A DNA stretch of 64,000 bases, from assembly GCA_034336665.1 (NCBI GenBank), contig CM067569.1, positions 19,847,820 to 19,911,819 of the forward strand, read 5' to 3'. Position 1 is the stretch's first letter; each line of letters begins with the position of its first letter. Positions 1-15,000 of this stretch are shown here, in pieces. Origin of the DNA: Luscinia megarhynchos (Eukaryota; Chordata; Aves; Passeriformes; Turdidae). A program made the translations under genes and the position numbers. Under the pieces are notes generated by a model. The model was not told the DNA's origin. It saw only the letters and a list, made by a program, of their open reading frames with translations, and made no database searches.

Positions 1-3000
1 TTAAAAGTCGCCTTTGCTGGTATGACTATGTGGAGGTGCGTGATGGCTACTGGAGGAAGGCTCCACTATTGGGTGAGTAGCTATTTCATTTTAATTACAT
101 TTTGTGTGCTCTTCTTGATGCTTTGGAGAGTGGGTGGGGAAAACAAACAGAAACAAACTTTCCTTTACTTGAAAGGGTCCTAGGTCCAGCCAGTGCACTG
201 GCCATCCCTTGGTGCCTCCATCCAGACATGTCAGTGTGCTGTAATCACTCCCAGTGATCCATGCTCCAAGCCCTGTGGTCACAAAGGCTTTATTCCTTCC
301 TTTTCCAGCTTGAGAAATGAGGCAGGGAGGGAAGCGAGCCAGGGCCCTGGCTGGGACTAAAAATGTGGTCTCTGGAGTTTTGTTATTGCTCTTTTCTAAG
401 TCTGGGGAAGAGCTGTCAGGCAGTCAGAATGAAGCAGCTGCACAGCTCCTGACCCAGGCTCCTGCCATTATTTCTCATGAATCTGTGTTTACAAATACAC
501 AGTACTCTGTACTCTGAGCCTCTGTAGTCCTAGCAGAGAACCTGCTAGGCCATGCCATGTCAAATTGTACAAGGACTCCACTCTACTTCTGCTCCCAGAG
601 ATCTCTAGGCAGTGCAGCTCCTCTGTATCCTCCCTGTTTCTCTGCCTCCTGCTATCATAATTGCAAGTCTTGAGTGGTTCAAGAGTCCCACCTGCTTTGC
701 CACTGCCTCTGATCCTGACCTCGTCCTCTAAGCTTGGTGTCCCAAAGATGTAAAATGTGGCACTGCAAACAGCCCCTTCTGCCTAAAAGGAAAGAAGCAA
801 TCAGGTTGGGCATCATCCCCAGCTGTGTTAGAGGGGCTGCACCCCATACTGCAGCACAGGACTGGGCCAGTCAGCATTGGGGCAGAGGGTTTCGGGAGGT
901 TTGGGTGCCCTCCTTGGCCCCACGGGATATCCTAGCCCTGGTACCCGGAGAGGTGCTGTGGCTGCAGCCATGCTGCTTCCCAGGTTTCAGTGGGCTACCT
1001 TTCAGGGTAATTGGCAGCCGTTCACTGCCTGTTTTGGGGTTGGCAGCATATGCTGCTGTCCTCTGCTGCAGATGTGTCAGGTAACATCGCTCCAGCAGCT
1101 GCAACTTAGCTCCTCGTTATTTTTTTTTTTCTGCTGAGTAATTTAAAGGTACTTCAGAAGCCAAGCAGCTCCCTAGTCCCATAGTGCAGGTGGGCTTGGG
1201 AGTGTTTCCATCTGGAAGGAGACGCTGCAGGAGTGGCCATGGTTCCCGCATGGGGCTGAGCCCATGAAATTAGGTCAGAAGAGGCAGACAGACGGCAATT
1301 CAGCAGGGGGTGAGGAGGGGGATTAGTGTGAATTGTGAAAGCACGGGCTTCTTGTGGAGAGAAGAAATACATGTGTGCTGCATATTTTCCCAGGGAAGTG
1401 TGTGAAAACCCAGCCTTTAAATGGTGTATAACTTTTTATGAATGGGCCCTTTATCACACTCTGAGGAGCTTGCTCATTCTCGTTCCTCATCTGCGTTTCC
1501 TCTTCTTGACACCCTTGTTAAACTCCAAGCCTAAATCAAGGAGGAAGTTGCTCAGTGACCCTAGAGGAAGAAGCTTTGCAGTGCTGATGCTGTTTTTAGC
1601 ATCCCCTTTGGGAGTGGAGATGGAGAATGCTATTGATATGCTGCAGGGCTGTCACACTGCCCCAACAGCACTGGGCAAGTTGGGGGCACAATAGTAGCTG
1701 AGTAAAGCTGGGTCCAAGATAATATATGGATGAGTGACTCTGCAAGGAAAAAAAAAAGCTGGTAGTGAAACAGCCAATCCCAGCCAGTTAATATGCAATA
1801 TGATGCTGCCTTGAAGGTAAGGCATTAACCTGGTTTTTACCCAGTGGAAGTTGTTCAAAGATGCCTTTGCATGGTGTTGGAAGGCCGAGATCCTATCACT
1901 GCTGTCCTGACTGAATTCAACCTGAAGAACTGCTTTTTCTCAGGTTCCAGGGATTCAGTTGGACAGGGTGCCAAGACCGTGTTTAATTCAGTGCTTAGCC
2001 CTGCTGGTGTCAGCTGAAGTGAAAAACCATGTTTGCTCTGTGCAAGCTCCTGACCCAAGTGCAGGTCCCTGCCTATCAGTTTTTACTTGGTGCTTGCTGT
2101 ATTTCTGTGAGGAGCTTCTGGCTTCAATAGAGGAGCACCAGGTTTGGTTTGTTGAGGTTGTCCACACTGCAGATGCCATCTGCAGCTTTTCTGTTTCAGG
2201 ATTCATTCCTACTGGCAAACTGGGAGTTTACCAGTTCTGGTGCATGCCGGAGAGCTCAAAGCTGGGAGACTCATGGAGCAAAATTGCTCCTGGTCTCTTT
2301 CTCTTGAAAGAAATTAAATTACTCCAGAAGCTTAACTGGAATTTGTTGAACAGAGAATAAGTGTTATTTTCTCATCAGCATGGCTATGTCCTGCCCTTGC
2401 TTTGACTTGGAGTATTTGCTCCTGGGTGCAAAGTGCTGAAGGAGTTTTCAAGGCTTATCAGGTGGAAAGAACATTCCCTAATGCCACATCTCTAGAAGGA
2501 CAGGGGGGTGCTTCCCCACCATGGCAACTCATTTGCACAATTCCATGATCAAGACAAGAGCCCTTTTGTATTTACCAGGGCAATAGAGGCATCATTTGTA
2601 ATAGCTGGATTCTGCTCCCTGCTGAAGAGAACATTAATTCACTTAATAATGGAAAAGAATATGAATTAAGGAAGGGGGGACACAGAAACTTATTCAAAAG
2701 CACGATTGATGGGAGTGAAAGGTATTTTACACAAGCACACTCCTTTAACCAAAGACTCTTTGCTCTCCAGACTCACAGGTGCCTGTTAAGCTCTGCTGTC
2801 TCTCAGGAGATTATAGAGATCTTTATTATCTCTTTCCTGCCTTCTAGGTAGATTTTGTGGTGACAAGATTCCTGAACCAGTAATCTCCACAGACAGCAGG
2901 CTGTGGATCGAGTTCCGGAGCAGCAGTAACATCCTGGGCAAAGGCTTCTTTGTGCTCTATGAAGGTACAGCCCTTCCCTAGAGGTCTGCATTGCTTGGGG

Positions 3001-6000
3001 CAGGTGGAGCAGGATGCAGGGGTTTTATGGGATCAGCAGGAGTTCTGCTGCACTGTGTGCTTAGATACAGCCATGCTCCTGTTTTTATGGGAATTGGCAG
3101 ATTTTGTGGCTTGTTTCAGTAGACAAGGCATGGATTTTCCAACTAGTTTATCACATTTTGGGGGGCACAACAAGATGGCAACACAAAGCAATAGCTTCCA
3201 TGTTTAAGCCAGGTTCTGTTTGCTCTAACCAGCCCTTGCAAGCAGCAGTGTGGAGCAAGAGTTTCTTTATTTTAACAGGCAAAGTTCTGTTTGGGATTAT
3301 CCATTTTATATCACTTAATACAGATTGCCTTGGGATGTTTTTGTTTGGTTGGTTGGGTTTTTTCTTCAAATTCATAGATAGATCTTTTGTTTCTCCTTTG
3401 TATGTTTTACTTACAGAAAAGTGGAAATTAACATGTCAGATCTACAGGTCAGGTATTTGAGAAACTTGCATGGCTCTGAGATGATGAATCCACTTCAGAG
3501 GAGAAGCAGTACTACCACAGTCATTAAAAATCAGTAACTTCCCTTTTCCATATATACTTGGAGTTTTTTCTTTGCTGTAATGTTTCTAAAATGTATTGAA
3601 AGCCCCCATTGTTTACTGGGCAGCAGGCATTTTTCTTAGAAATAGCAGTGTTGTCAACAGTATTGAGGTTGCCTGTATCAATACTGACATTGCATCATCT
3701 TCTTTCTTCAGCCACAGGAGCGAGCACGGTGCTGGAAGCCCAGTGCCCAAGTGTCCCATAAACTCATGAATAATGATACTAACAGAGGGAAGTGAAGCAA
3801 ACATGGGATTGTTGGGGAAGTGCAAATAAAGCATATGAGGATTTCACAGCAGTTTGGGGCTAACAAATCTGTTTCACAGGAGAAATATCTGGTTTCTGCA
3901 GGAATTGTTGCCCCAGAGACAGAGGTAGCTTGCCTGGTGTTGGGTTTTTTTAAACATCTCTCCTGAAAAGCAGCTGTTGCCTGTACCATGTGGTTTATAA
4001 CACCCCCTTCATGGTAGTTTGTTGGAATTAGAAGTGATCAAATTAGCATGTATTGAATCTTCCTTCATATTGCTAAATGGTATTGGGAGAAAAATAATTT
4101 TACATTGGCTGCATTCCAAAGTCACTTTGCAAAGTAACTTTGTTTTCCCTTGACAATTTCCCACATTTCCTGCTGATTAATAAATGATCCCTAAAGATTC
4201 AGTAAATATGAGCTTGCCTAACTTATCTTCTGAATAGAGCAGCTGATGGTGGAATGTGCATCTCCTGGTCAAACAAACTCCAAGTTCTTATTTTCCTGCC
4301 TCTTCAAGAGTGGCTTTTTATATAACCCTTTCCTGCAAGAAATTTCCCGTTGTAAGGCTGTGAAATCCATGGCTATGCCTGAGAAAATGCCCAGAGTGTG
4401 ACTGGTGTAAACCAGCTTGTGCTGCAGACACAGTGATAGTCCATTGTACAGTTCCATTCTTATCTCTGGATGCTGAAGGGAATGCTTAAACATTGGATAT
4501 CTCAACCTCCTCTTGTCAGAATAGCAGGTAGAGAGATTATCTACATGTCTCTCCATAATTTATTTGCTGAAATAGGAGATTTTAAAAAAATCTTTAATCC
4601 CTATTTCCCTCTTAAGCAAGTTCTGGTAATGTCTAGTTTCTTTTGCCCTTTACAAAGTGGCTTGCTCAGCTGTTTTGTGAGTTCTGTGCTTAGGCAGTAA
4701 GGTAGTTTTTATTTTAGGTAGTTTTTATTTCCAGGAGAGATTGCATATAAGTGTTTAATTTTCTATCAATTTTTGTCCAAAATCTTTCTCTGTTGCCATT
4801 AGTTCCTCTTTTTCTTTTGAACTCCTCCCTCAAATTTAGCACTGCTTCTCTGTCTTCTGCATTAGTGACAGTGCATATGAGTGGTCATGCATCTGAACCT
4901 TTCTGGAAACTGAGGGTGAGGACTGATCTTTGGATTTGGATTCCTCCAAGTCTTGGCCCTAAAGTTTTCAGAAGATGGGAGGAAAGAGGCAGAAGCATGC
5001 AGCCACATGACAGTAGAATTACGTGATCCTAAATGACAGTCTGTTCCCTTTCTTTCATGAGAGTTAAGATGGGAAGATGGTGGTGGTTCTGCACTATAGC
5101 ACTGCTGACAGCCCCAAATTTGCCATCATTATCATCTTCTCAGGCTCTACCAGCAGAGTTTCTTTCCATTTTGCAGTAGGGCTCTTCCAAGCATAGCTGA
5201 TGCTCAGATGTATGTCAATGTGAACTTCTGCAGTGGACAGAGGAAATATTTGTTGGCTGTCAGTTTCATGGCTCTTAGAAGAGAAAGTCCTCTGCTCTTG
5301 TAGTCCTCTTTCTGTTAGGTGAGGGAAACAGTTCTTTAAAGGGTCCTTCAGTGGTTTTCTCAAGCATCACTTGTAGCTCTCAATATATGAGCTCACATTG
5401 CAAGGTTGATATGTGGCAGGTGTCATTGCAGTACCTTGTGCTTTCTGAGGTGCTTTTTGTTTCCTGGACTTTAGGCATAGCCAAAACATTCATGTGTTTT
5501 GTAGAAAACATTCATTTGTGTTTTGCATAATGGGTAAAAGGTTTTAGCCTGTGATCTTACTTTCATTTCTTCCATAGTCTTGCAGACAATTTTGCTGAAC
5601 TACTGTTGTCTTCAAGATCTTTACTAGTTTTGTATTAAACCAGATTTCCATTAAATTTTCTATTTTAGTATTTATACTTACTCTTATATTTGGCACTAAA
5701 ACTTAATTTTTCATGCACAGCATCCGGGCTGATGGTCTGGTGGTGATCAGCTCAAGTTGTGCTTGTTAATATTGCCATCGTGTGGCTGGATTAGATTTGC
5801 AGCTTCTCCCCTTCCCATGCCCTCCCCACAGCTTTTCTTTGTCCTTAGTGCTGGTAGCAGGTTTCAAGCAGACATGAAGGAGTATGAATAACACAAATTT
5901 ATAAAAATTCTCTGTCCCAATAAGCTCACTTTCTGAGAACATTAGCACAGCAAGATAGGAGACACTGTCATAAGACAAAATGTTAGATTTGTGAAAACAT

Positions 6001-9000
6001 CCATGACTTGTGTATTGCCTTTCTATAGCAAGCAATTCTGGAACAGATTTGATGAGAAAGGTGTGTATGGAGGAGACTTTACCTGCAGAGAAGCTTGCAA
6101 TCTTGTGGGTTTGCTTTTTGTTTTTTATGAAGCTATTTGCGGTGGAGAAATACACAAAGATGCTGGCCAGATCCAATCTCCCAATTACCCAGATGACTAC
6201 AGACCTTCCAAAGAATGTATCTGGAAGATCACAGTTTCTGAGGGTTTTCACATAGGAATCACATTCCAAGCCTTTGAGGTGAGAAATGTCATTGCATATT
6301 ATATTACAGATACTATTTTGCTTCTACAAACCCTTTAAAATGAAGAAGAAAGTGGTAATACTACTACTACTACTTATTATTATTATTATTGTCATTGTTA
6401 TTATTATTATTACTAAAATCTTTTGACTACTTCAGAGTATCATTTACCTTAACAGATGTTTGCCCAAAGATTTTGATTTTTGAAGTTTAAAATATGCTGA
6501 GTTTTCAAAAGCTGTAGCTCTAGACAGAAGGAATTAGAAGGGACTCAAAAGTGTTGATGATGTCAGATAGGGACTCATGAGTCTGTAAAGTTTCACTCTA
6601 GTCAAATGGAAGTAAATGGTCATAATCCAGTCAAAAAACTCTTGTTGGTGTCATTGGGACGTGTCAGATTGCAGGATGTGACTCCCTGAAGAAACATCGT
6701 GGTCCCAGATGGCATTTTGTGAAGAGCTCACAAAAAGTTTTCTTTTACTGGTTATAGGATGTCTTACACTCTTAGCTACATGCCAGGGATCAGTCTCTGG
6801 TTACTGGTGTTAAGTCACAGACAGGAGTGGAGAGGACCTTGGTTGATGTTAAATCTCATCTATCCCACAGGCTCCTGTGGCTTGTGTGCACTCACCAAAG
6901 GGCTGACACCACTACCTCCCCACAGCTATCCCTTGAACCTCTCTGCTTGTAGTTCTGCTCTGTTTCTTACAGCTTCTCTTGCAAGAGCAGTTTGTAGGCA
7001 GTCAGGGACAGGGTTTCACTGCAGGATGGCCACGAAGCCAGTGGCAGAACTGAGATGATGTGCCTGGGCTCAAATGCAGTTTGAACTGCAGAAGAGCTCA
7101 GGGGCAGCCACAGCAAGTACTTAGCTGTGGCCAGTTGTCTGGGGAGCTGGTCTGTGGCCAAAGTGTGTGTCACTAGCCTGGCTGGAAGAGCTCTTGCTAG
7201 TGAGGTAGAGGCACACACCTTTCCTGTTGCAGATTGAGTGGCACGACGCGTGCTCGTACGACTACCTGGAGATCCGGGATGGCCCCTCTGAGCAGAGCCC
7301 GCTCCTCGGCCACTTCTGCGGCTATGAGAAGCCCGAGGACATCAAATCCAGCTCAAACAAAGTGTGGATGAAGTTTGCCTCTGATGCAACCATCAATAAA
7401 GCAGGCTTTGCAGCAAATTTCTTTAAAGGTATGTGATCTAATACCTCTCACAAAGCTGGGGACAATTCATCCCTTAAGCTGCTGCCATCCACAAGTCAAT
7501 TCATTTTATCCATCAATTCACACATTATCATTATATGTACTTGTACTTAGGATTTGTTTGTACAATTTGTTTGCAAATATCAAATTTATGTAAAAATTGT
7601 AGAGGGAGATGATGCTGAGGCAGGAACACCTCCTCCCTGATTAGGACAGAAATCAGCTCTGCTGGGCTGGTGTCAGCATTAATGTTGCACAGCTGGATGG
7701 AATGTCACCTCCATTTAGCCATGCCAGAGGACACTGACGTTTTTTTCAGAGAAGTACTAATACTGCACCAGGAATGTTAAAAACAGCTCTCTGCTAAAGT
7801 TCTATTCTAAAAGAAACCTCTGGAGAGAGGGTAAATCTAAATGCAGGTAGAGTCCCAGTAAAAGAATACTGAGACCTTTGGGAGATAAATGTGTTCCTAA
7901 ACTGAGATTATCTTCAGGAACTAAGATTTTTTAAATTTTTTTTTTTTTTAAGAGCTGGACCCCAGAAATGGTTCTTTACCAGCATCCTGGTGACTTGATA
8001 AAGGCAAGAACCAAATATCTAACTGCTTGGGAAAATACCAGTGGAGCTACTGGGGGGCAGACAGTCATACTTGTCTTAGGTTCAGTGGCACTTGCACAGA
8101 AGTAATGGTTATAATGCCAATATTTGGATTGCATAAGCCTTTATTTATTTCTACTTTAACTTTTGTCTCGTGTTAAGCGTGTCATGGTCCGTTTAGGTTT
8201 CTCAAATTTTCAGGAGAATGTACTCCCTGAATCAAACTTTATTTCATGAACTTAAGACTTCAACAAACAAACATGTCAGGGCTCAATCCCCTTGGCTCAG
8301 ACTAGTCTATCCTGTGAATTCACTTATTCACCATTCAAGGCACAAAATGTCATTACTTCTAACCCATAATTCTTAAACCATGCACTTAAGTGCAAAAAAA
8401 ATAAAAAAGGTAAATAAAGTTTAATTCACATATTATATTGGCCTGTAAATTTGAGAGGTCTTAATGGACTGTGACAAAGGGTGATTGCAAGATCACTGGC
8501 AAATACTGTGACATTTGATCTGAGTCCCTGGACAACTCCCACAGTACCTAGACTTCCTTGCTTAAATTTCTCAGGTTCCATAAAGGCACAGAGAATACTT
8601 CTTGCTGAAGATATTTTGGCTCCTTTCAGGAGTGAACAGTGCAGGCTGACTGTGGCAGAGATGTCTTTCAGAGATTAGCACTGCATGGAGACGCAGCAAG
8701 TAATTCTCTAAAATCCGAGTTTCACCTACAAGGTTGTAGGGGAAGAAAGTTATACCTGAACCTGAAGTGCTTTCTCTGTGATACAGATAGTCAGAAATAA
8801 ATCTGTTTCTTTTTTTTAAATGTAAAAGTGTGTGAACTTGTACACTAGTACAATTGGAGACACAGGTATTTTCTGTGGCGGTTTTGCTGGCAGACTAGTT
8901 ATTTCAGTGCCTGCTCAGATTTCTCACGTTTGAACCAGAAACCATGCAGTTTGTGGATGGTTAGAGTGTTTTTAAGTTCATGCCAGTAAATCCAGCTGAG

Positions 9001-12000
9001 GAGTGAAGTGCTTTTGCTTGAACCAAGCATCACAGTAGTCCTGGCAGCGCAGTTTCCAGCCAGCTTGCACTGGGGACAGAGCTGATTTCTGTGTGCAAAA
9101 GCTGTGTAGACACATGTGCAGGCTTCATGTGGAGTTTCAGGCTGGAATCTGAAGTCTGCAGTCTGTACCTGCATATCCAGCAGGATTGTGGCTGTGGGCA
9201 CTCCATGAGCAAAGGGAGCAAATTAGATGGCTCTGCAGGCACTCTTCAGATTCTTTCTCATAGCTGATTGAGCAATGGGTAAGCTTTGCCTTGATGATTT
9301 ATGGAAGGAATAGAGCTTCAAATAAATGTCTTACAACACTGAAAGAAAGTAACAGCCTAAAAAAATCAGAGTTAAGGATGGAATTGAATGCTATGCTTTG
9401 TGAGAACATGCAATGATAGTGGCTAAGTTTTCAGAGAAAATAATCCTCCAATCAGCTTAGAGAGGGTAAGCCACTGGTCACACCAAAGATGCTTTGAAAT
9501 GGAGAGCAGGTACCTCACATCCACCCAGTCAGGTATATCTCATGGGATAGCTCCAGGACTATTCTTGTTAGTTATCTTCAATTTTGCAAAAAATTGTTTG
9601 TATCAATGAAGCCTATTTTATATGGCTGAAGTGTTAGTTCATCTACGTGGAGTAGGGGAGAAGAATGAGAAGGAGCAGCAGGGTCAAGCACTGCCTGTGG
9701 CTCCCCATCCCCTCCTGCCTCTGCACCCCCATGGCTTTGCTGAGTGTAACTTGTAGGGGAACAAGGCAGGGGGAGAGGGGCTTGGAGTGAAGTTGAGCCA
9801 GGAAAGGGAAGCAGAAATATGTTTTCTGTAGGTGTTTGAATGTATTTGTTTCCAGTTTTTGTTTCCCCATACCTAAACCAGCACTCAAATATTTATATTA
9901 ATTGGCAGTAAATTAAATTTAAGTTCCCCAAAATTGAGTCTGTTTGAACAGAACAGTAATTGATGGATAATTTGTCTGTCTCAACCCAGGACTTTCTTGC
10001 TCTTATTCTTCCTGTTTTCTTCCTCATTCCATGGGAGTGGCAGGCCAGGGAGTGAACCAGTAGCTAGGTGGGAGTTTGGCTGCCAGCTGAGGCTAACCCA
10101 TCACAGCCATGTTAATAAAACCATCTGTTAAGGTATGCATGTGGAATCAGGGGTCAGGGTGAGAAGCCAGTGGCTATCTTTATATTAAAATGTCGGTTCA
10201 GGTTGTTGAGACATGATTGAAGAACCTGACTTCAAAGTCTAGGGTAGCAAGACTTCATGTGCCTGTGTGTCCTGCCAGCTTCCATGGGGTATGACCTCCC
10301 TCAGCTCCATCACTGTGTGTGCCACGATGGGCTGGTTCCTGGGAGCTCAAGTTACTCAAGAGTGTGAGGAAGTTAAAGCAAACAAAACAAAGCCCAAAAA
10401 AAGGTGTATGATAACAAAAGTTTTTACAGGAGACAGTGCTTGCCTGCTTGTGTCCAGAAGCAGCTTTGCTGCACTGCCTGCCCCACAGTCTTGGCTCAGC
10501 AGCCAGTGCTCTGTTGCTGCTGTCCAGAAGGGCTGCATGGGGAATCCCAGGGTGTTTGGGTGGTCAGGGAAGTGCCACTTGCTCTGGTTTCTCCTGACAG
10601 AGATGGATGAGTGTTCCCTGCCGGACAATGGTGGGTGTGAGCAGCACTGCGAGAACACGCTGGGCAGCTACAAATGCACCTGTGAGCCTGGCTATGAACT
10701 GACAGCTGATAAAAAGAGCTGTGAAGGTAAGTACAGACTGAGCCATCTGACTGCAGGATAAGTAACACAGCTAAAAATGGAATTGAACAGTCTTGGAAGT
10801 GATTTCCTTGCCCCTGCATCTTCTTTATTTCACTTCATTTTCCCCAGCTGAATTTTTTTTTAACATCATCCATTGAAAAACAAGTTTTGGTGAAAAAAAG
10901 CCCTGAAAATACTCTGATTTATACTGCTAAACATCCCTAAAACCAGTTGTCCTTCATGGCCAGAGATTGCTGTTCAAACCAGATGTCCCACAGTGCAACA
11001 GCATAAGGGAAGTAGGCATTACAACCTAACCACTGAGTGCCCCAAAAGTATTTCAATCTAATGCTGAATTTATTTGTGTTTCAAAAAGCAATTTACTCCA
11101 TATAATAAAATATCAATGTTTTGTCTGCATGCAAAACAGGCTTTTCCATCCTGAGGAGAATTTTCCTCCCTTCTTTTATGGAGGAAGAAACCTCCATGTC
11201 TGAAATAGAAGCTGTTTGTGTCAGCTTTCTAGAGAGTTCATCTCATGCAACAAGTGTTGCTTCTGCCAACAATACAGCTGTTGGTGTGCTGAGAATCCAT
11301 CCATTGTTCTTGTCTCAAAACTCTGTCTGTAGGAACATTTAGGGAGCTCCACATGCTATCAGTGGTGCTCTCAACATCACCTGGTTTGCCCTAACTTCTG
11401 CTTTTGTCAAACTGTTTGGGTAAGAGTGCTATTAACTTGGTGAGGGCAGTCAGGTGTGTGCAAAAGGCTTTTGAAAGCTTTGTATTTTTTATTATTTTTT
11501 AAAGTTATTTATTGCAATTTTAGCAAGCCACTTGCTAGGTTGCTATAACTTGGCTGGGTTTTTTTCTGAATTTCACTCTTAACCTCCTATTTTAAACTTA
11601 ATTTGTGGGTAAAACAGAAAGGATAGTCTTTGAAACCATAGCAATATATATCAGAATAAATTGCTTTTTTTTTCCTCCAAAACTACTTGCTTGCTAGTCT
11701 ATTTATATTCAAGCTGCTCCCTTGGGTTAGTCCTCTTAATGCAAAATGATGCTGGGAACAAGACACAGAAAGCTTTTATCCCTGTGGGTTTTGAAGATGT
11801 GGCCATATCTCATTATTCTCAAGAAAGAGCAAGAAAAAAATAGAAAAAAAAATGCTTTGTTGCAAGTAGAATTTTGCAGGAAATTGAAGTTTATTCCTTT
11901 GAGGTAACAGCCCTGCCCTCCCATAAGAGGATGAAGCTGAGATGTCTTAAATTTTTAAAGGAAATGGGATAATAAAGCTAAGTCTTGTCTTTGCCTTCAA

Positions 12001-15000
12001 CTTTCCCTAGAGAAGATGCAGTCCAAATATAATAAACCACTGAAGAGTTGACAGGAATGTCTTCCCTAGGATTCCATTATCTTGTAGTTATTCCATTACT
12101 GATAAACTTGCAATGGCAAGGTTTGTAGCACTGAGTGTAGGTGAATTTACCAGGCTGGCCTTTACAACTGTGTTGTGCATGTCAAGCCTACTGATTCACA
12201 GTAAGCCCAAGGATAGAGATTAAACAGGAAATTACTCCTGCATGGTGGCTCTCAGGGCCATAGCCTCACTGGGTGTGTTTGACTGGTGATTTACAGCAGG
12301 TGAACTTTCTGTCTTCACAATTCCCAGCACTGTAAGCCTGTTCTGGAGGCTGGGATTTGAAATGTGCCACCAACCAGGATCTGGTTCATTTGCTAGTTAA
12401 CACTGTGGCCCGGTCTGTGTGTCTGAACAGAACCAAGTAAAACTTGTGTTCATTTATTGCCTCTCCAGCTGCCTGTGGGGGCTTCATCACCAAGCTCAAT
12501 GGGACCATTACTAGCCCTGGATGGCCCAAGGAATATCCTACTAACAAAAACTGCGTGTGGCAGGTGGTAGCTCCAGCCCAGTACCGGATCTCTCTGCAGT
12601 TCGAAGTGTTTGAGCTGGAAGGCAATGATGTACGTAACCAGTCCCTGCATCTCAGAGGTGGGACTACTGGCTAAATCACAGCTGGATGAATCCTTGGGGT
12701 ACAAGGAAGAGGAGGCTCTGTCTTACTGGTGGAGCTTCTGGTTGTTTTCCCACCCTCGGTGTAACTACACCAATAACAGTGGCTGTTCTCCTTGAAGTCT
12801 GGATTTGCTTTCTCTATAGAGTGGAAGAATTAAAGCTGTTCTGTTATAAGTGGGTGCAGTGGTTAAACCCAATCTGGCAACTAAGCACCACACAACTGCT
12901 CATTCACTTTTCCCCAGTGGAATGGGGGAGAGAATCAGAAAGGTGAAAGTGAGAGAAACTCAAGGGTTGAGATAAAGGCAGTTTAATAGATAAAGCAAAA
13001 GCCACTCATGCAGGCAAAGAAAAATGAGGAATTAGTTCACTGCCTCCCATGGGCAGGCAGGTGTTCAGCCATCCCCAGGAAAGCAGGGCTTCATCACACA
13101 TAATAGTTACTTGGGAAGGCAACGAGACTCCAAATATCTCCCCCTCCTCCTTCTTCCCTCTGCTCACTTTATATACTGGATATGGTGTCCTGTGGTATGG
13201 AATATCCATTTGGTCAGTGAGGATCAGCTGTCCTAGCCATGTCCCCTCCCAACTTCCTGAGCACCCCCAGCCTCCTCACTGGTGGAGCAGTACAAGAAGC
13301 AAAAAAAGTCTTGACTCCATGCAACTCCTACTCAGCAATAACAAAACATCTTGATATTATCAGCCCTTTTCTCAGCACAAATCCAAAACACAGCCCAGTA
13401 CCAGTCACTGTGAAGAAAATTAAATCTACCCCAGCCAAAACCAGCACAATGGGCTTCTTTTCTCTGCTAGTTTTGTGTAATTGTAGGTATTTTCCATCCC
13501 TAATAGGTGTCCCACCTCGTACCTCCCCAGTGCTGCTTTTGCAGGAAAATGGTTGGAAATGAACAATGAAATAGAGTTCTTCAAGGATAAAGGAAATAAC
13601 AGGAAAAGAGTCTGTTCTCTGCCGTGCACGGTGGAGTTTGAACAAAGCATTCAGGTCTGAGTTTCCCTACTGTAAATGGGAGCAGTGGCATTTCCATAAT
13701 TCAGGAGGCTGCTAAAGTTCGTTCAACACTGTCAGGTTCTTGGATAAAGTGGAAACAATTACTTTTGCTAAATTCAATGGAACTTTTGCTATTCTGAGAA
13801 ACACATTCATGTTTTAAGATCAGATCAGCAAGCGGAGGGGCGAGAAAACTGACAGAGGAGATTTTGGGCAAGTTAGGAGTTCAGTTGAGCACAAGGCTGT
13901 TTCTGTTCCTTCTCAGGGAAGCCTCTGTCCCCTTCCTCTGAAACACTCTGTTCCAAGGCCACAGAGCTGAGGGATCTCTTGCTCTCTTGGCAGGTCTGTA
14001 AATATGACTATGTTGAGGTTCGTAGTGAGCTGCCTTCTGATTCCAAGCTACATGGGAAATTCTGTGGCTCGGAGAAGCCTGAAGTAATCACATCATATGG
14101 CAACAACATGAGGCTGGAGTTCAAATCAGACAACACTGTCTCCAAGAAAGGCTTTAAAGTTCACTACTTCTCTGGTATGTGGCTGGATTCTTTCACTTAG
14201 CTGTCTCCTCTGACTGAACCTCGTGGTTTTGGTGAACTTTGTTCAGCGTCCTGTCAGAGCCTGACATGGTTCATTAAATTTAAAAGCATGGTTGTTCTGT
14301 GTCACCTTCTTCTTGGGTTCTCAGTGCAGTGTATGGTCCAGTTTCATAGTGTGGTGTCAGGAGGATGAGTTCCATCAGTGCCTCCAGTCGTACAGCAGGA
14401 GGCAATGTGGAACTTAACCCTAGAAGTTGTTTCTGTCCCTAGAGTATTAAAGGAAATTTTCTCCTCTGAAACTAGAAGACTTAGAAGGTTTCCAGTAGTG
14501 TTCTGTATAGCAATCATTCCCATCAAAGCAGCATTTACTAGTGGAAGTTTTTAATCCTCTGTTCTCAATCCTTTGTCAGTGATGTACCTTGTTGGCAGGC
14601 AGTTCTGGAGGTTAACTGTATGTCATTTGGAAGGAGAAATTCAATTTCATTCTGTCTTTTCAGCAGAGTCCTAGGAGTATTGATGCTTTTGAAGAGAATG
14701 ATCAGGCAAAACAGCCTTGAACTAGGACAGGTACAGAGTAGAAACAGGCCTAAGGGTTTGACTTATTAAGTCTAAGAAGGAAGAAAGGATGGGGTGGGTA
14801 TGATTCATCTAGAAATACATTTGGAAGTGAGGAGACAGATTAAGTTAATGAGAGGGTATTATCCCAAGAAAAATTGGAGATAAACTTCTCATAAATTAAA
14901 TTGGGCTGGAAACCACGAACAGATCCTATGCTCAGAAAGTAAGATTGAGGAATGCATAGTCCTGAACACACAGGAGTCAAGATCCAGTGGGGATTATTTC

